A stretch of 64,000 bases of DNA from an uncultured Holophagaceae bacterium (GTDB lineage Bacteria; Acidobacteriota; Holophagae; Holophagales; Holophagaceae): contig CAIZZF010000007.1 of NCBI GenBank assembly GCA_903937385.1, positions 1 through 64,000 on the forward strand, given 5' to 3'. The translations under genes were made by a program, and so were the position numbers. This document shows, piece after piece, positions 1 to 10,124 of this stretch (position 1 is the stretch's first letter; every line of letters starts with the position of its first letter). The notes under the pieces were generated by a model, which saw nothing but the letters and a program-made list of their open reading frames with translations, was not told the DNA's origin and ran no database searches.

Positions 1-141
1 AACCTCGCGTGCGTCCAACACCTCGGCCCCCAGTTGTCTGGGACCCAGCGTCCTCCATTCCCTATCCACGTCGCCTCCTCGGCGACTCAGGGGGTTAATA
101 GTTCTGTCGCCAGGGGGTCAGTTTTGGCTGTCGCCCGATAA

Positions 142-396
142 CTGGCCCTTGCCACCTCGGGCCTCAGTCCCGAGGAGGCCCAGCGCTACACCTTGCTCAG
201 CGACCGTGAGCGGCAGGTTCTGATCCGCATCGGCCAGGGCCAAAGTTCCCGGGAGATTGGTGAAGCCCTGGGCATCAGCCCGAAAACCGAGCAGGGCCAC
301 CGGGCCCACATCATGCTCAAGCTGGCCCTGCATAACGCCCAGGCCATCGCCACCTTCGCGACTCGGGCTGGCCTGGTGGACCGTGCCAAGCCCTAG
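142..396 (+). pseudogene. Truncated LuxR/NarL-type response regulator (HTH end only)
   Basis: The reading frame encodes a LuxR-type helix-turn-helix: a LSDRERQVL entry, then SSREIGEALGISPKT as the DNA-recognition part. Such domains normally form the C-terminal third of a NarL-family response regulator of about 210 residues. Here an in-frame stop at 139-141 cuts the frame just upstream and no receiver domain is visible in the preceding bases. The only usable starts are TTG at 193 or CTG at 142, and neither has a clear ribosome binding site. The expected VDTYRxR of the recognition helix is altered to EQGHRAH. I read it as a decayed remnant; an expressed stand-alone HTH protein of about 67 residues is the alternative. 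Confidence 0.55.
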
Positions 397-617
397 GAGG
401 CCCAAAGCCCCACAGGGCTGAGGCCTGGGCGGGAACGTCAGGTCCCAGGGTCACTTATGCCTCTTATTACGATAGGGGAAATTCCCTGGGGCAGATTACC
501 TACTATAAGTTTTTTCTATACAATTAATTGCGAAACTAACCAGTACATCCGATAACAGGTTTTGACCCGGTCTCTTTCCCTTGGAGCCTGGCTATCCCAC
601 TGTCAGCGGAGATTGTC

Positions 618-1220
618 GTGCACAGCCAGTTCTTTACCAGCGGGAGTCGGTTACTCCTCACCCTCTTGGCCTGTCAGGTTCCGATGCAGGCTGGAACGAT
701 ACCCTGTTTGGGCTTGGAATTGGGTCTGGCCATCCCCGCCGCCCGCGACCTGAAGCTGACAACAGGCCCAAGCCCGGCCCCTTCCCTGGGGGCTTATGGT
801 GAGTATCCCTTGGGAGAGAGGCAGGCGCTCCGGGCGCGGGTGGAGTGGACCTTCTTCCCCCAGGGGACCCAGGTCAGCGACAACCCGGGGCTGCGCCAGC
901 AACTCGACACCAGCGTGATGTCCGAAAGCCTGGCGGTGGACTACCTCGTTCATCCTTCCTGGCTGAACCGCCGCTGGTCCCTGGGCGTCAGCGCCGGTCT
1001 GGTCCGCTGGACCGTGGACAGCACCAATCGACTTGAGACGCCTGCGGGCGTGTTCGCACCCAGCGGCTCCAGCCACTGGACCCGGGCCCAATGGGGTGTG
1101 CTCTCGAACTACCAGTGGTCGGACCGAGCCGAGCTTGAGTTCAGGTTCATGGCCAGTCATTTCGGCCAGCAGAACCTGCCAGCCCGAGTCGCCTCCCTGA
1201 ACCTGCTGCTGCACTTCTAG
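618..1220 (+). CDS. Predicted outer-membrane beta-barrel protein
   Basis: A 200-residue protein with a GTG start, a hydrophobic signal segment in roughly the first 25 residues, alternating hydrophobic and polar stretches typical of beta strands, and a C-terminal Phe (LNLLLHF), the usual signal for BAM-assisted barrel insertion. It is likely a small 8-stranded barrel of unknown substrate. It lies 10 bases ahead of a lipoprotein gene and is followed by the fibre gene, all on the same strand, so the three probably form one transcript and one surface module. I recognise no named family. Expression, start codon and barrel size are inferred. Confidence 0.7.
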   Translation: MHSQFFTSGSRLLLTLLACQVPMQAGTIPCLGLELGLAIPAARDLKLTTGPSPAPSLGAYGEYPLGERQALRARVEWTFFPQGTQVSDNPGLRQQLDTSVMSESLAVDYLVHPSWLNRRWSLGVSAGLVRWTVDSTNRLETPAGVFAPSGSSHWTRAQWGVLSNYQWSDRAELEFRFMASHFGQQNLPARVASLNLLLHF

Positions 1221-1230
1221 GGGAGCCGCC

Positions 1231-1743
1231 ATGACCCTGCTGCCCCGCCTCGCACTTCTCCCCCTCGCCTTGCTGCTGCTGGGCTGTTCCGGCGGCCACA
1301 ACTCCGGCGACCGTGCTGGAACCATCAACTGGACCCTGACGATCCAGCCCAGCACCCCAAGCCTGGTGGTTGGCCAGTCGATCCGGTTCAGCGCCAGCAC
1401 CCCCTGGGGCAACGAAGCCCAGTGGTCGGTGCTGCCCGCCACGGCGGGCCTCATCACGCCCGGTGGTCTGTTCACCGCAGCGAACACACCAGGCCCTTGC
1501 ACGGTCTACGCCGTGTGGTCGAAGGATGTGCGCTACACCGCAAGTACGATGGTCACCATCCGCCCTCTGCCTGCGGCGGCGGTGATCTCACCCAGCCTTG
1601 TGCAGGCTTTTGGGGCCCAGCAGGCGGTGCCGGGGACCACCACGGCCAACGGTGCGGTGGTGGGCGAATCCGTGCCTGCGACCACGGCCACTACGGCTGA
1701 TCAGGCCACCAAGATCCGCCACGGCTTTGATCCGCCCAAGTGA
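1231..1743 (+). CDS. Lipoprotein with bacterial Ig-like domain
   Basis: A 170-residue protein beginning with a lipoprotein signal peptide: hydrophobic core then lipobox LLGC with Cys19 as the predicted lipidated residue. Residues about 33-110 resemble a BIG2-type Ig-like fold (TIQPSTPSLVVGQSIRF, a central Trp, GLITPGGLFTA, then a YTAS/MVTI strand), a fold used for surface adhesion or as a spacer. The tail after about residue 115 is low-complexity Ala/Thr/Val. ATG 1231 follows GGGGAG about 5 bases upstream, which supports the start. Its position between a barrel gene and a giant fibre gene suggests a periplasmic or surface anchor for the fibre, which is inference from context. Confidence 0.72.
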   Translation: MTLLPRLALLPLALLLLGCSGGHNSGDRAGTINWTLTIQPSTPSLVVGQSIRFSASTPWGNEAQWSVLPATAGLITPGGLFTAANTPGPCTVYAVWSKDVRYTASTMVTIRPLPAAAVISPSLVQAFGAQQAVPGTTTANGAVVGESVPATTATTADQATKIRHGFDPPK

Positions 1744-1803
1744 TGCCGCTGCGCTGACCACCCCCGTTCTGGAATCCGCCACTCTCCTTTTCCGGTGAAT
1801 CTC

Positions 1804-4800
1804 ATGCGACATCCCTTCCTGACCCCCACCACCGCCGCCCTCATCGCCTGCACCGCGCTGCCAGCCCTTCGGGGCCAGGCCACGCCTGCGGCAGCCGATG
1901 TGGCGCCACTGCCGACCATCGCCTACCAAGGGCGGCTCATGGAAGGCGGCGTGGGCGTCACGGGCGTGCGCCAGTTCGTGTTCAGCATCCTCGACAGCAC
2001 TGGCGTCGAGCAGTGGAACTCCACGGCGCAGACTCTCACCGTGACTGAGGGCCTCTACTCGGTGGTGCTCGGCACCACTGGCATGACTGCCCTGCCCATC
2101 GCCCTGCTGGGCAAAGCCGAACTAAAATTGCACGTCACGGTCTCAGGGCAGGTCCTGACGCCGGACGTGGACATCGTGCCCGCCTTCCAGGCCCGCAGCG
2201 CCTGGGAACTGGCGGGTGCCTTCAATGGCGACGTGACCGGGACGCAGAACCAGACCCTGGTGATGAAACTCCAGGGCCTGCCCCTGGACCTGATCACCAC
2301 GCCGCCCAGCGCGGGTCAGGCCCTGGTGTTCAACGGCAGCAAGTGGCTGGCGGGAAGCGTAGCTGGAACCGCAGGTCCGACCGGTCCGCAGGGGCCCGCT
2401 GGTGCCACGGGCGCCCAAGGTCCCATCGGCTCCCAGGGCCTCATGGGGCTCACCGGGGCCATCGGCACGCCCGGCCTCAACGGCCTAGATGGCAAGACCA
2501 TCCTCAGTGGCGCAGGCAGCCCCGTGGCGGCCTCTGCGGCGGGTGCGGCGGGCGACTTCTACCTCGACACCGCCACCAGCCTGCTCTATGGCCCAAAAGT
2601 CGGGCCCACCTGGGTGGGCCTGACGGGCGTGTCCTTGGTTGGCCCCGCAGGCCCGGCAGGTGGTCCTGTGGGCCCCACGGGTCCGGCGGGCCCCGCTGGA
2701 TCACAGGGTGTCGCCGGACCGACGGGCCCAGTCGGCCCCATCGGGCTTGTCGGGCCCCTGGGACCCGTGGGGCCGCAGGGCCTCGTCGGCCCCAGTGGAC
2801 CGCAGGGCATCCAGGGTGTGGCGGGGCAGACCATCATCGCTGGTCAGGCGGTGCTGCACGGCACCAGCGACCCTGACGTGGGCGTGGGTGCCAGCGGGGA
2901 CTTCTACATCAACACGACGACCAACGTGCTGTGGGGACCCAAGGGTTCCAGCACATGGCCGGTGGTGGGTGTCAGCATGGTCGGGCCCGCAGGATCCCAG
3001 GGCATCCAGGGTGTTGCGGGGCTGGTCGGTGCCACGGGTGCCACGGGTGCCCAGGGCGCGGCAGGCATTGCGGGTCCCACGGGATTGACCGGGGCCCAGG
3101 GAGCTCAAGGCATTCAGGGCATTCAGGGCATCCAGGGCCCCATCGGCCTGACGGGCCTCACCGGCACCACAGGTGCGGCGGGCACGAACGGAACCAACGG
3201 CGCGAACGGTTTGGACGGCAAAACCATCCTCAACGGACTGGTGGCCCCCATTGCCAGCCAAGGCGTAGATGGGGACTTCTACCTCAATACCGCCACCAGC
3301 ACGATGTACGGCCCCAAGACCGCCGGGGCTTGGCCCGCAGGCGTCTCCATCGTGGGTGCCACGGGTGCGGCTGGAGCGACTGGTACGACCGGCCCGCAAG
3401 GCAACACCGGCGCCACCGGCGCACAGGGCATCCAGGGCCCCATCGGCCTGACGGGTAACACGGGCGCAACCGGCACAGCAGGTGCCAGTCCCCTCACCCT
3501 CAATGGCGCGGACGCGGTGTTCACCACCGGTTCACTGGGTCTGGGCATCAGCCCACCGGACGCCAGCGCCCTGCTGGACCTCACCAGCACCACCAAGGGC
3601 TTCCTGCCGCCGCGCATGACCGCCGCCAATCGCAGCGCCATCGTCAGCCCCGTGGCGGGCCTGGTGGTTTACCAGACTGATGGCACGGCGGGGCTCTACC
3701 AGTTCAACGGCGCCACCTGGTACCAGGTGGGCAGCGGCTCCGTTACGGGCGTCACCGGCACGGCACCGGTCACAGTGACCGGTGCCACGGCACCGGTCAT
3801 CAGCATGGCCAAGGCCACAGGCAGCGTGGATGGCTACCTGGCCGCCACGGACTTCACGGCCTTCGCCGCCAAGGGTTCCGGCTCCGTCACCAGCGTGGCG
3901 ACCTCCGGCCCGCTCACCGGCGGCACCATCACCGGCACGGGCACCCTCGGCATCACCAAGGCCACGGCCAGCGCGGACGGCTACCTGGCCGCCAGTGACT
4001 TCGCGTCCTTCGCCGCCGGGGGCACCGGGAACCTCAGGGCCGACGGCAGCGTGGCCGCCACCGGGGCGCTGGATCTGGGCAGCCAGAAAATCATTAACCT
4101 CAGCGGCCCGCCCACGCTTGCCACCGACGCCACCAACAAGAGCTACGTCGACAGCATCGCCGCCGGTCTGGCCTGGCAGGCCCCAGTCATCAACATCGTG
4201 GCCGATCCCACGGCGCTCACGCCCGTGAACGGGGACCGCTACATCGTCGGCGCCCCCGCCGCCGGGGCCTGGGTGGGCCAGGACAACAAGATCGCCCAGT
4301 ACGACGGCACCACCCCCTGGGTGTTCACCGCGCCCGCGAACAGCATGTCCGTGTTTGCCACAGTGCCCTCCAACGGCTACGTCTACCTGTCCGGCAGCGC
4401 CCAGTGGGTTCAGTTCGCCGGGTCGAGCTATGCCTTCGGCGGCGGCCTCGCCTTCAATGCGCCCAACGTCAGCATCGCCACAGGCGGTGTCACGGCAGCG
4501 AACCTGGCGACAGGCGCGGTGGATCTCTCTGGCACCAAGGTGACCGGCACTCTGCCCCTGGCCAGCGGCGGCACCGGCGGCACCGACGCGGCGAGCGCCC
4601 GCAGCAGCCTGGGCCTCAGCCCTGCGGCCACCATGACGGCCAGCAGCGGCACCAGCACCTCCACCCTGGTGAGCCGGGACGGCTCGGGCAACTTCACGGC
4701 GGGCACCATCACCGCCAATCTGACAGGCAACGTCGTCGGCGGCTTGACGGGCAACGTGCTGGGCAACGTGAGCGGCACCGCCGCCAACGTGACGGGCACA

Positions 4801-6969
4801 GTGGCCGTGGCCAACGGTGGCACCAGCGCCACGGACGCCGCGGGCGCCCGCAGCAATCTGGGCCTGGGCACGGCGGCGGTGGCGAACACCGGCACGGGCA
4901 ACGGCAACGTGCCCCTGCTGGACGGCAGCGGCAAGATCCCCACGGCCCTGCTGCCCATCAGCGGCCTCACCTACAAGGGCAACCGCAGCTTGACGGGCAA
5001 CCCCACCGTGGCGGTGGAAGCCTCGGGCAACTACTACATCATCAACGTGGCGGGCACCGAGACCGGTAGCGGGCTGGTCTTCGGCGTGGGCGACTGGCTG
5101 ATCTCCAACGGCAGCGCCTGGCAGAAGATCAGCCAGACGGCCACCGTGGCCAGCGTGGCCGGGAAGACCGGCACCGTGGCACTCGCCAGCAGCGATCTCA
5201 CGGACGTGAGCCTGAGTGGCAACGGCGTGGGCAAGGTGCTGGCCTGGGATGGCACGAAGTGGGCGCCCACGGCGGCGGCCACGGGCACCGTCACCAGCGT
5301 CACCGCAGGCACGGGCCTGAGCGGCGGCCCCATCACGGGCAGCGGAACCCTGGCCCTGGCCAACACGGCGGTAGCACCGGGCACCTACCTGCGAGCCAAC
5401 CTCACGGTGGACGCGCAGGGTCGGGTCACCTCCGCCAGCAACGGCAGCACCATCGGTCTGGGCACCGAGGTCAACGGCACCCTGCCCGTGGCCAACGGCG
5501 GCACGGGCGCCACCACCCAGGCGGGCGCGGCAAACGCCATCCTGCCCAGCCAGAGCAGCGCCAACGGCTTGTTCTTGACCTCCAACGGCACCAACGCCTC
5601 TTGGGGCAGCCCTTCAGCCATTCCAGCCAGTGCCCTCACCGGCACCGTGGCGGTGGCCAATGGAGGTACCGGCACCAGCAACGGTTCCATCACTGGCACC
5701 GGGGCGCTGGGCCTGGCGGCGGGCGGCACCAACCAGAACGTCACCCTGACGCCGAGCGGCACGGGCTATACCCTGTTGAACGGCAACGTCGGAATTGGGA
5801 CGACAACACCAGGCCAAAAGTTGCACTTATTCGGAGATGCTTCGCAAAAATTGGTCTACTCCATCTTTGAATCAACGGATGGTACTAACACCGCTGCGGT
5901 CTACCTGGGGACTGACATGAAGGGCACCTCCTCACACGCAGGCATCGCGAAGGCTGCGAAGCTACTGAACATTTCTACGACCGTACCCCTGGTCATTGAT
6001 TCTGTGTATGCCCAACCGATCGTTTTTGGAACAACCGACACTGAGCGTATGCGTATTGATGCCACAGGCAAAGTCGGCATCGGGACAACTTCACCATCCG
6101 GTTTACTTCATCTCAAAAATGGCCCTACATGGAGTAGTTTTAACTATGGTGCCGATCTGGTTGTGGATGGATCAGCACACAATGCCATCGGCCTGCTTGA
6201 TAGCACCTCGTCAAATCCATGGGCAATCGCCAATGTAACAGGGGCTCTGACCTTCGCCCAGATGCCCGCACTTGGTAACACAAGCACTTCCCCAACCAAT
6301 CGCCTGACTATTTCCACTGCAGGCAACGTCGGCATCGGGACGGCGTCACCGACTTATAAACTACATGTATCTGGTGGTACGATTAGAAACGATCTAGGAT
6401 CAAACGGTGTGAGTTTAGGCTTAACTGGTGGTGGGTCTAATTTGCAGATATATCATAATGCAGGTTCTTCAGTTTATTTTTGGAATTCAGCCAGCGGAGT
6501 TTATGAATTTTATAATGCTGCTGGTTCAACTTCAACCGGAACACTTGTCGCTGGAGCCTATACAAGTGGTTCCGACCGCCGCATGAAAAACAATATCGTA
6601 ACCACCCACTTTGGCATTGCCGATCTGATGAAAATACCGGTGCGTGATTATACCTATAAAGCCGATGCCGCCCATACGCTGACCACCGGTTTTATTGCAC
6701 AAGAGCTGTACGAGATTTTCCCCAATGCCGTAACCAAACCAGCCAAAGCCGAAGAAATGTGGAGCGTCGATTACGGCAAGGTAACGCCGCTGCTGACGAA
6801 AGCGATTCAGGATTTGAAGGCCGAGAATGATGCTCTGAAAGCCAGTCTGACGACTGAGCAACAGGCAAGCGCCGCCCAGCAGGCCAGTATCCTCACCCTC
6901 ACCAACGACCTGGACACCCTGAAAGCCCAGGTGGCGGAGATCCTTAGACAGCAGGCGAAGGGCAAGTAG
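1804..6969 (+). CDS. Giant collagen-like fibre protein with C-terminal S74 self-cleaving chaperone domain
   Basis: About 1721 residues from ATG 1804 (GGTGA six bases upstream; GTG 1795 is a longer alternative). Order seen: signal-like N-terminus; a YQGRL-type domain; four Gly-X-Y collagen-like stretches (about 2361-2490, 2637-2820, 2982-3200, 3352-3490) separated by three related GDFYL modules; long Gly/Thr/Ser repeats with [12 protein letters not shown]-type units; three NVGIGTxxP units (5787-6345); then SDRRMK, the signature of the peptidase S74 intramolecular chaperone, with Ser1590 as the predicted self-cleavage residue, and a terminal coiled coil. S74 domains trimerise phage tail fibres and then release themselves. 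Here a signal peptide and surface-gene neighbours suggest a trimeric cell-surface fibre. The last 1.1 kb is much more AT-rich than the rest. Confidence 0.85.
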   Translation: MRHPFLTPTTAALIACTALPALRGQATPAAADVAPLPTIAYQGRLMEGGVGVTGVRQFVFSILDSTGVEQWNSTAQTLTVTEGLYSVVLGTTGMTALPIALLGKAELKLHVTVSGQVLTPDVDIVPAFQARSAWELAGAFNGDVTGTQNQTLVMKLQGLPLDLITTPPSAGQALVFNGSKWLAGSVAGTAGPTGPQGPAGATGAQGPIGSQGLMGLTGAIGTPGLNGLDGKTILSGAGSPVAASAAGAAGDFYLDTATSLLYGPKVGPTWVGLTGVSLVGPAGPAGGPVGPTGPAGPAGSQGVAGPTGPVGPIGLVGPLGPVGPQGLVGPSGPQGIQGVAGQTIIAGQAVLHGTSDPDVGVGASGDFYINTTTNVLWGPKGSSTWPVVGVSMVGPAGSQGIQGVAGLVGATGATGAQGAAGIAGPTGLTGAQGAQGIQGIQGIQGPIGLTGLTGTTGAAGTNGTNGANGLDGKTILNGLVAPIASQGVDGDFYLNTATSTMYGPKTAGAWPAGVSIVGATGAAGATGTTGPQGNTGATGAQGIQGPIGLTGNTGATGTAGASPLTLNGADAVFTTGSLGLGISPPDASALLDLTSTTKGFLPPRMTAANRSAIVSPVAGLVVYQTDGTAGLYQFNGATWYQVGSGSVTGVTGTAPVTVTGATAPVISMAKATGSVDGYLAATDFTAFAAKGSGSVTSVATSGPLTGGTITGTGTLGITKATASADGYLAASDFASFAAGGTGNLRADGSVAATGALDLGSQKIINLSGPPTLATDATNKSYVDSIAAGLAWQAPVINIVADPTALTPVNGDRYIVGAPAAGAWVGQDNKIAQYDGTTPWVFTAPANSMSVFATVPSNGYVYLSGSAQWVQFAGSSYAFGGGLAFNAPNVSIATGGVTAANLATGAVDLSGTKVTGTLPLASGGTGGTDAASARSSLGLSPAATMTASSGTSTSTLVSRDGSGNFTAGTITANLTGNVVGGLTGNVLGNVSGTAANVTGTVAVANGGTSATDAAGARSNLGLGTAAVANTGTGNGNVPLLDGSGKIPTALLPISGLTYKGNRSLTGNPTVAVEASGNYYIINVAGTETGSGLVFGVGDWLISNGSAWQKISQTATVASVAGKTGTVALASSDLTDVSLSGNGVGKVLAWDGTKWAPTAAATGTVTSVTAGTGLSGGPITGSGTLALANTAVAPGTYLRANLTVDAQGRVTSASNGSTIGLGTEVNGTLPVANGGTGATTQAGAANAILPSQSSANGLFLTSNGTNASWGSPSAIPASALTGTVAVANGGTGTSNGSITGTGALGLAAGGTNQNVTLTPSGTGYTLLNGNVGIGTTTPGQKLHLFGDASQKLVYSIFESTDGTNTAAVYLGTDMKGTSSHAGIAKAAKLLNISTTVPLVIDSVYAQPIVFGTTDTERMRIDATGKVGIGTTSPSGLLHLKNGPTWSSFNYGADLVVDGSAHNAIGLLDSTSSNPWAIANVTGALTFAQMPALGNTSTSPTNRLTISTAGNVGIGTASPTYKLHVSGGTIRNDLGSNGVSLGLTGGGSNLQIYHNAGSSVYFWNSASGVYEFYNAAGSTSTGTLVAGAYTSGSDRRMKNNIVTTHFGIADLMKIPVRDYTYKADAAHTLTTGFIAQELYEIFPNAVTKPAKAEEMWSVDYGKVTPLLTKAIQDLKAENDALKASLTTEQQASAAQQASILTLTNDLDTLKAQVAEILRQQAKGK

Positions 6970-7818
6970 GCCATGCTGGTGACACGGCAACAGGGCTCAG
7001 CCACACCGGCTGCGCCCCGTTTCCGTTACGGCCAAGCGGACGACACGAGCGCCAAGGACAACCTCTCTGACGCCCCCTGAACAGGACTTGCCGCCGATTG
7101 ACAGCCCATGGTCAAAGATTGGCCCCTACGCGGGTCCGTTTGCTCTGGGACCCCACGGCCAATCCCTCTCAGGATCTGGGTACCCGTGGGCTTCTTCGGC
7201 CAGGTGGCAAAAGCTGACCTGCTCGGGGCCGTCATAACGATCGACGACGCTGGAATTCAAGGTTAGGGCCAATGGCGACGTGGGCCCTGGATTCGCCAAG
7301 GCGGCCAATCGATTGAAGGCCGAGAATTAGCATATGTCGGGGAAGAACGGCCAAACGGCCCGCTTGGCGGGGATGAAGAAGGCGCTGGACTACTGGCGTT
7401 TCATCCCCGTGTGGGTGAGCACCGCCGGAGATTCGGACGGCTGGTTGATGACCGCATGAAGGAGCCAGCCACGCGCTTGGACATGAGCAGAGTGAAGGTG
7501 ATCGCCGCAGGCGGGGCAGGGACACCGTCTGGCGCGAGTAAGATCCTTTCTGGTGCACGACAGAAGGGGTCCGAAACCGGCGCGACAGGCTCTATCAACA
7601 AAGCAACCTCGCTCAGCGCTCACGCTCCGGACACGGATTCTGGTGACCCCATTCTTACTTCAGCAGCAGGTGCTGCGAAGGAGATGGAGCATGGTCAACA
7701 TCAACAGAATGCCAATTGCATTGCGCGGGAGCCGAGGGCCACCAGGCTGGGGTGCACAGGCAAGATCCAATGGACAACCGGCGCGGATTTCGATTCGCGC
7801 CGTTTTTAGAGGTAACCC
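6970..7818. other. Gene-poor gap, possible remnants
   Basis: Nearly 850 bases between the fibre gene and the next credible gene. Open frames exist on both strands (for instance 7411-7809 forward and 7232-7558 reverse), but they overlap each other, lack recognisable motifs and have no convincing ribosome binding sites. A 41-codon frame begins at ATG 7334. Short reverse-strand stretches around 7130-7300 have protein-like composition but shift frame. This looks like decayed accessory DNA; I could not assign a parent gene. Confidence 0.4.
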
Positions 7819-8670
7819 ATGAATGACCAATCCGCGGATCTTCGAAAGAAATTCCGAATTTCGACGCTCTGCCAACTCTTCGAAGCCACCCTCCTTCCTT
7901 GCTGGGAGGAGGGTTTTCCCAGGCACCATGTTCATCGCCTAGCGACCCAGGTGGTCATTGAACCCAATGGTCACCTCGGCGTGGATCTTGATCCCCAGAT
8001 GGGTGTGGTCCTCCACATCATGCGACACACGGTCCTTCTTCCCATGGCCAATGACTCCTTGAGTAAGGGGCAACCCGCACCTCCGGAATCCATCTACATC
8101 GCGATGCCCGTGGGTTCACCGCTACTGCTCCAGCGCACGCAACTGCTTCAGGAAGCCTCTCGCTTTTTCATCGACCTTTCGCAAGATGAGACCAGGGTGG
8201 TTCTGGTGACCATTTCGCACCGAAGGTTGATCAATAGGCACCTGGTCATTCGGCACTGCCCCGTGGCCCTGGTGAGTCTCGAAGGCGACCTTCTTTGGCT
8301 GCACCCTGCTGGCCTCAACTATGGCTTGATCAAAGCGCCCTTTCCGAAGAGACAGCGAAGCCGGACTTTGGGGCCGAGACTGCCCCTTAAGCGTGATCCG
8401 GATTTATTCAACGAGATGGATGATGCCACCGGCCTACCCACCATGTACGTCTATGCCAAGGAGTGCCTAAAAGCCGCACAGGAAGCGGATGAGAAGGAAG
8501 AACCTGTGTTTGCGGCGGTACTCGATTTCCAAGCCCAAAGTCTGATTCGAAGATCCATTGCCGAAGACGCCGAGACGGCCATCACGCTTGCGACCCAACA
8601 GTTCCTTAGAGGCTTTGAAAGCTTCTTTGGGATGGGTGGATTGTTGCCCGAACCGGGCCATCTCGACTGA
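7819..8670 (+). CDS. Hypothetical protein, 283 residues
   Basis: I do not recognise this family. The ATG is preceded by GAGGT at the proper distance, and the frame is open for 283 codons. The protein is soluble, with no signal peptide or membrane segment. It contains a strand-rich middle (about residues 40-150, with TRVVLVTISH and VALVSLEGDLLWLHP) and a more helical, acidic C-terminal part (about 190-275). It stands alone between a gene-poor gap and a transposase gene, with codon use and base composition less GC-rich than the housekeeping genes to the right, which fits acquired DNA. Function is unknown. Confidence 0.65.
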   Translation: MNDQSADLRKKFRISTLCQLFEATLLPCWEEGFPRHHVHRLATQVVIEPNGHLGVDLDPQMGVVLHIMRHTVLLPMANDSLSKGQPAPPESIYIAMPVGSPLLLQRTQLLQEASRFFIDLSQDETRVVLVTISHRRLINRHLVIRHCPVALVSLEGDLLWLHPAGLNYGLIKAPFPKRQRSRTLGPRLPLKRDPDLFNEMDDATGLPTMYVYAKECLKAAQEADEKEEPVFAAVLDFQAQSLIRRSIAEDAETAITLATQQFLRGFESFFGMGGLLPEPGHLD

Positions 8671-9078
8671 TCCTGCCGATGTACTTCGAGAAACACTTTG
8701 AGTGTGCCACTTTCCAAAAAGTTCCATCTTCCAACCGGTTGGATTGTCACGAGAATAATCGGTGTGGATGCCATCCGATGGCCCGGATCAATCCAACAAC
8801 ACAGCAACCACGTCATGGCCGATTAGCGCGATAGTTCCCCGCCAATCTTGGCACTGGAAATTCGACCGCACCGGTCGTTGATGGCCTTCGGCCTGTCATG
8901 GAGAACCTATGAAGACCCCAGTAACCGACTCCTCCCATGAGATCTCGTTGGGGCCACCGCCCACCTTCATGCGACAGGGCTAAGCGAATTCAGCCACCAA
9001 GGGGGCATTCCTCAGTCGCGGTTAGAGCCATGGACTCTTTGAGGAAGATCACTCGCGGTCACCTGTGTGAGATTGAAG
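8671..9078. other. Intergenic stretch left of the transposase
   Basis: About 400 bases without a supported gene. It contains a 12-base palindrome CCAACCGGTTGG near 8737 and other short inverted pieces, and should include the left end of the insertion sequence whose transposase starts at 9079. I could not define a terminal inverted repeat or a target duplication by eye. Confidence 0.4.
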
Positions 9079-9921
9079 ATGAATCAACTTAGCCTCGAAA
9101 AACGGTGCGATATCGTTGCCCACCTGGTCGAAGGGGCGTCGGTCAGGACCACCTGTCGACTCTGCAATGTCTCCAAGAACACCGTGCTAAAACTCCTCGT
9201 GGATCTAGGTCACGTCTGCCAAGAACTTCACGATCAACTCGCCGTCAGGCTGCCCAGCAAGATCCTTCAGTGCGACGAAATTTGGGCCTTCATCGGCTGC
9301 AAAAACAAGAACGTCCCTGAGCATCTCCAAGGCACCTTGGGAATAGGCGACGTATGGACCTGGGTTGCCATCGATGCAGACACAAAGCTGGTGGTCTCGT
9401 GGCGCGTTGGGAGCAGGGACCTAGAGGATGCAAAGACTTTCATTGCAGACGTGGAACACAGGCTGACAGGGCGGGTGCAACTCACTACGGATGGTCACAA
9501 GCCCTATCTCGAAGCCGTGGCGGAGTCCTTCGGAAGCTACATTGACTACGCAATGTTGATCAAACAGTTTGCCAAAAAGGAGAAAACGGAGAACAGGAAA
9601 TACAGCCCGTCAAAATGCAAGGACATCCTGAAACTGCGCATCTCCGGACACCCTGACAAAAAGGAAATCTCGACCTCTTACATCGAGCGCCAGAATCTCA
9701 CCATCAGGATGTCCATGCGTCGGTATACGCGTTTGACGAATGCGTTCTCGAAGAAGCTTGAAAACCACAGGGCTGCTGTTGCGCTGCACTTCGTTTACTA
9801 CAACTTCGTGAGGATCCACCAAACCCTTCGGGTGACCCCGGCCATGGAGGCTGGCATCACCGACCACCTTTGGTTGATCTCGGACATCGTGAAGCTGCTC
9901 GACAAATCACAAGGTGGATGA
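9079..9921 (+). mobile_element. IS1-family-type transposase
   Basis: The 280-residue product has an N-terminal helix-turn-helix (VEGASVRTTCRLCNVSKNT, about residues 20-40) that binds element ends, followed by a DDE-type catalytic domain: CDEIWAF (first Asp), a TTDGHKPY block (second Asp) and SYIERQN (Glu). This layout matches single-frame transposases annotated as IS1 family, unlike the frameshifted InsAB' of Escherichia coli IS1. ATG 9079 is preferred over GTG 9067 because related proteins begin near MNxL. The frame is intact, so the element may still be active. Terminal repeats were not resolved, so element limits are unknown; the coordinates are those of the coding frame. Confidence 0.85.
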
Positions 9922-10124
9922 GGCTGCTTAATCTGTTCGATTGGTTTGTCAACCCCCACCCATTTCAAACTGACCCACTACCCTCTGGCCGCACCCTCTG
10001 TATTCCTGTCTGGCGTTGGGCCCTCACAAGGCTGAGGGATGGGAACGCTTCCGCAGGGGCGAATCCCAGGCGCGGAATCAACGCCATGGTTGCCTGCTGA
10101 CCCGCCGGAGGGCCGAGCCGCAGC
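9922..10124. other. Spacer with possible insertion-sequence end, next to tRNA
   Basis: No gene is seen. Bases 9944-9982 (TTTGTCAACCCCCACCC then AAACTGACCCACTA) resemble, from memory, terminal repeats of some IS21-group elements. No IstA/IstB genes are in the window, so this could be a solo end or chance. The stretch ends at the 3' end of tRNA-Arg. Confidence 0.25.

Noticed and set aside
1-141. A receiver domain upstream of the LuxR-type HTH
   Set aside because: Stops occur in the relevant frame and no DD/T/K receiver motif is seen in any frame.
2361-3490. Reading the collagen-coding repeats as a CRISPR or non-coding satellite
   Set aside because: The repeats keep one open frame encoding Gly-X-Y and are not regularly spaced.
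1804-6969. Calling the region a prophage because of the tail-fibre-like C-terminus
   Set aside because: No capsid, terminase, portal, tail or lysis gene is within the window, and the protein has an export signal and outer-membrane neighbours.
7411-7809. A 132-codon forward frame in the gap before the orphan gene
   Set aside because: Overlaps several equally long frames on both strands, with no motif and no ribosome site.
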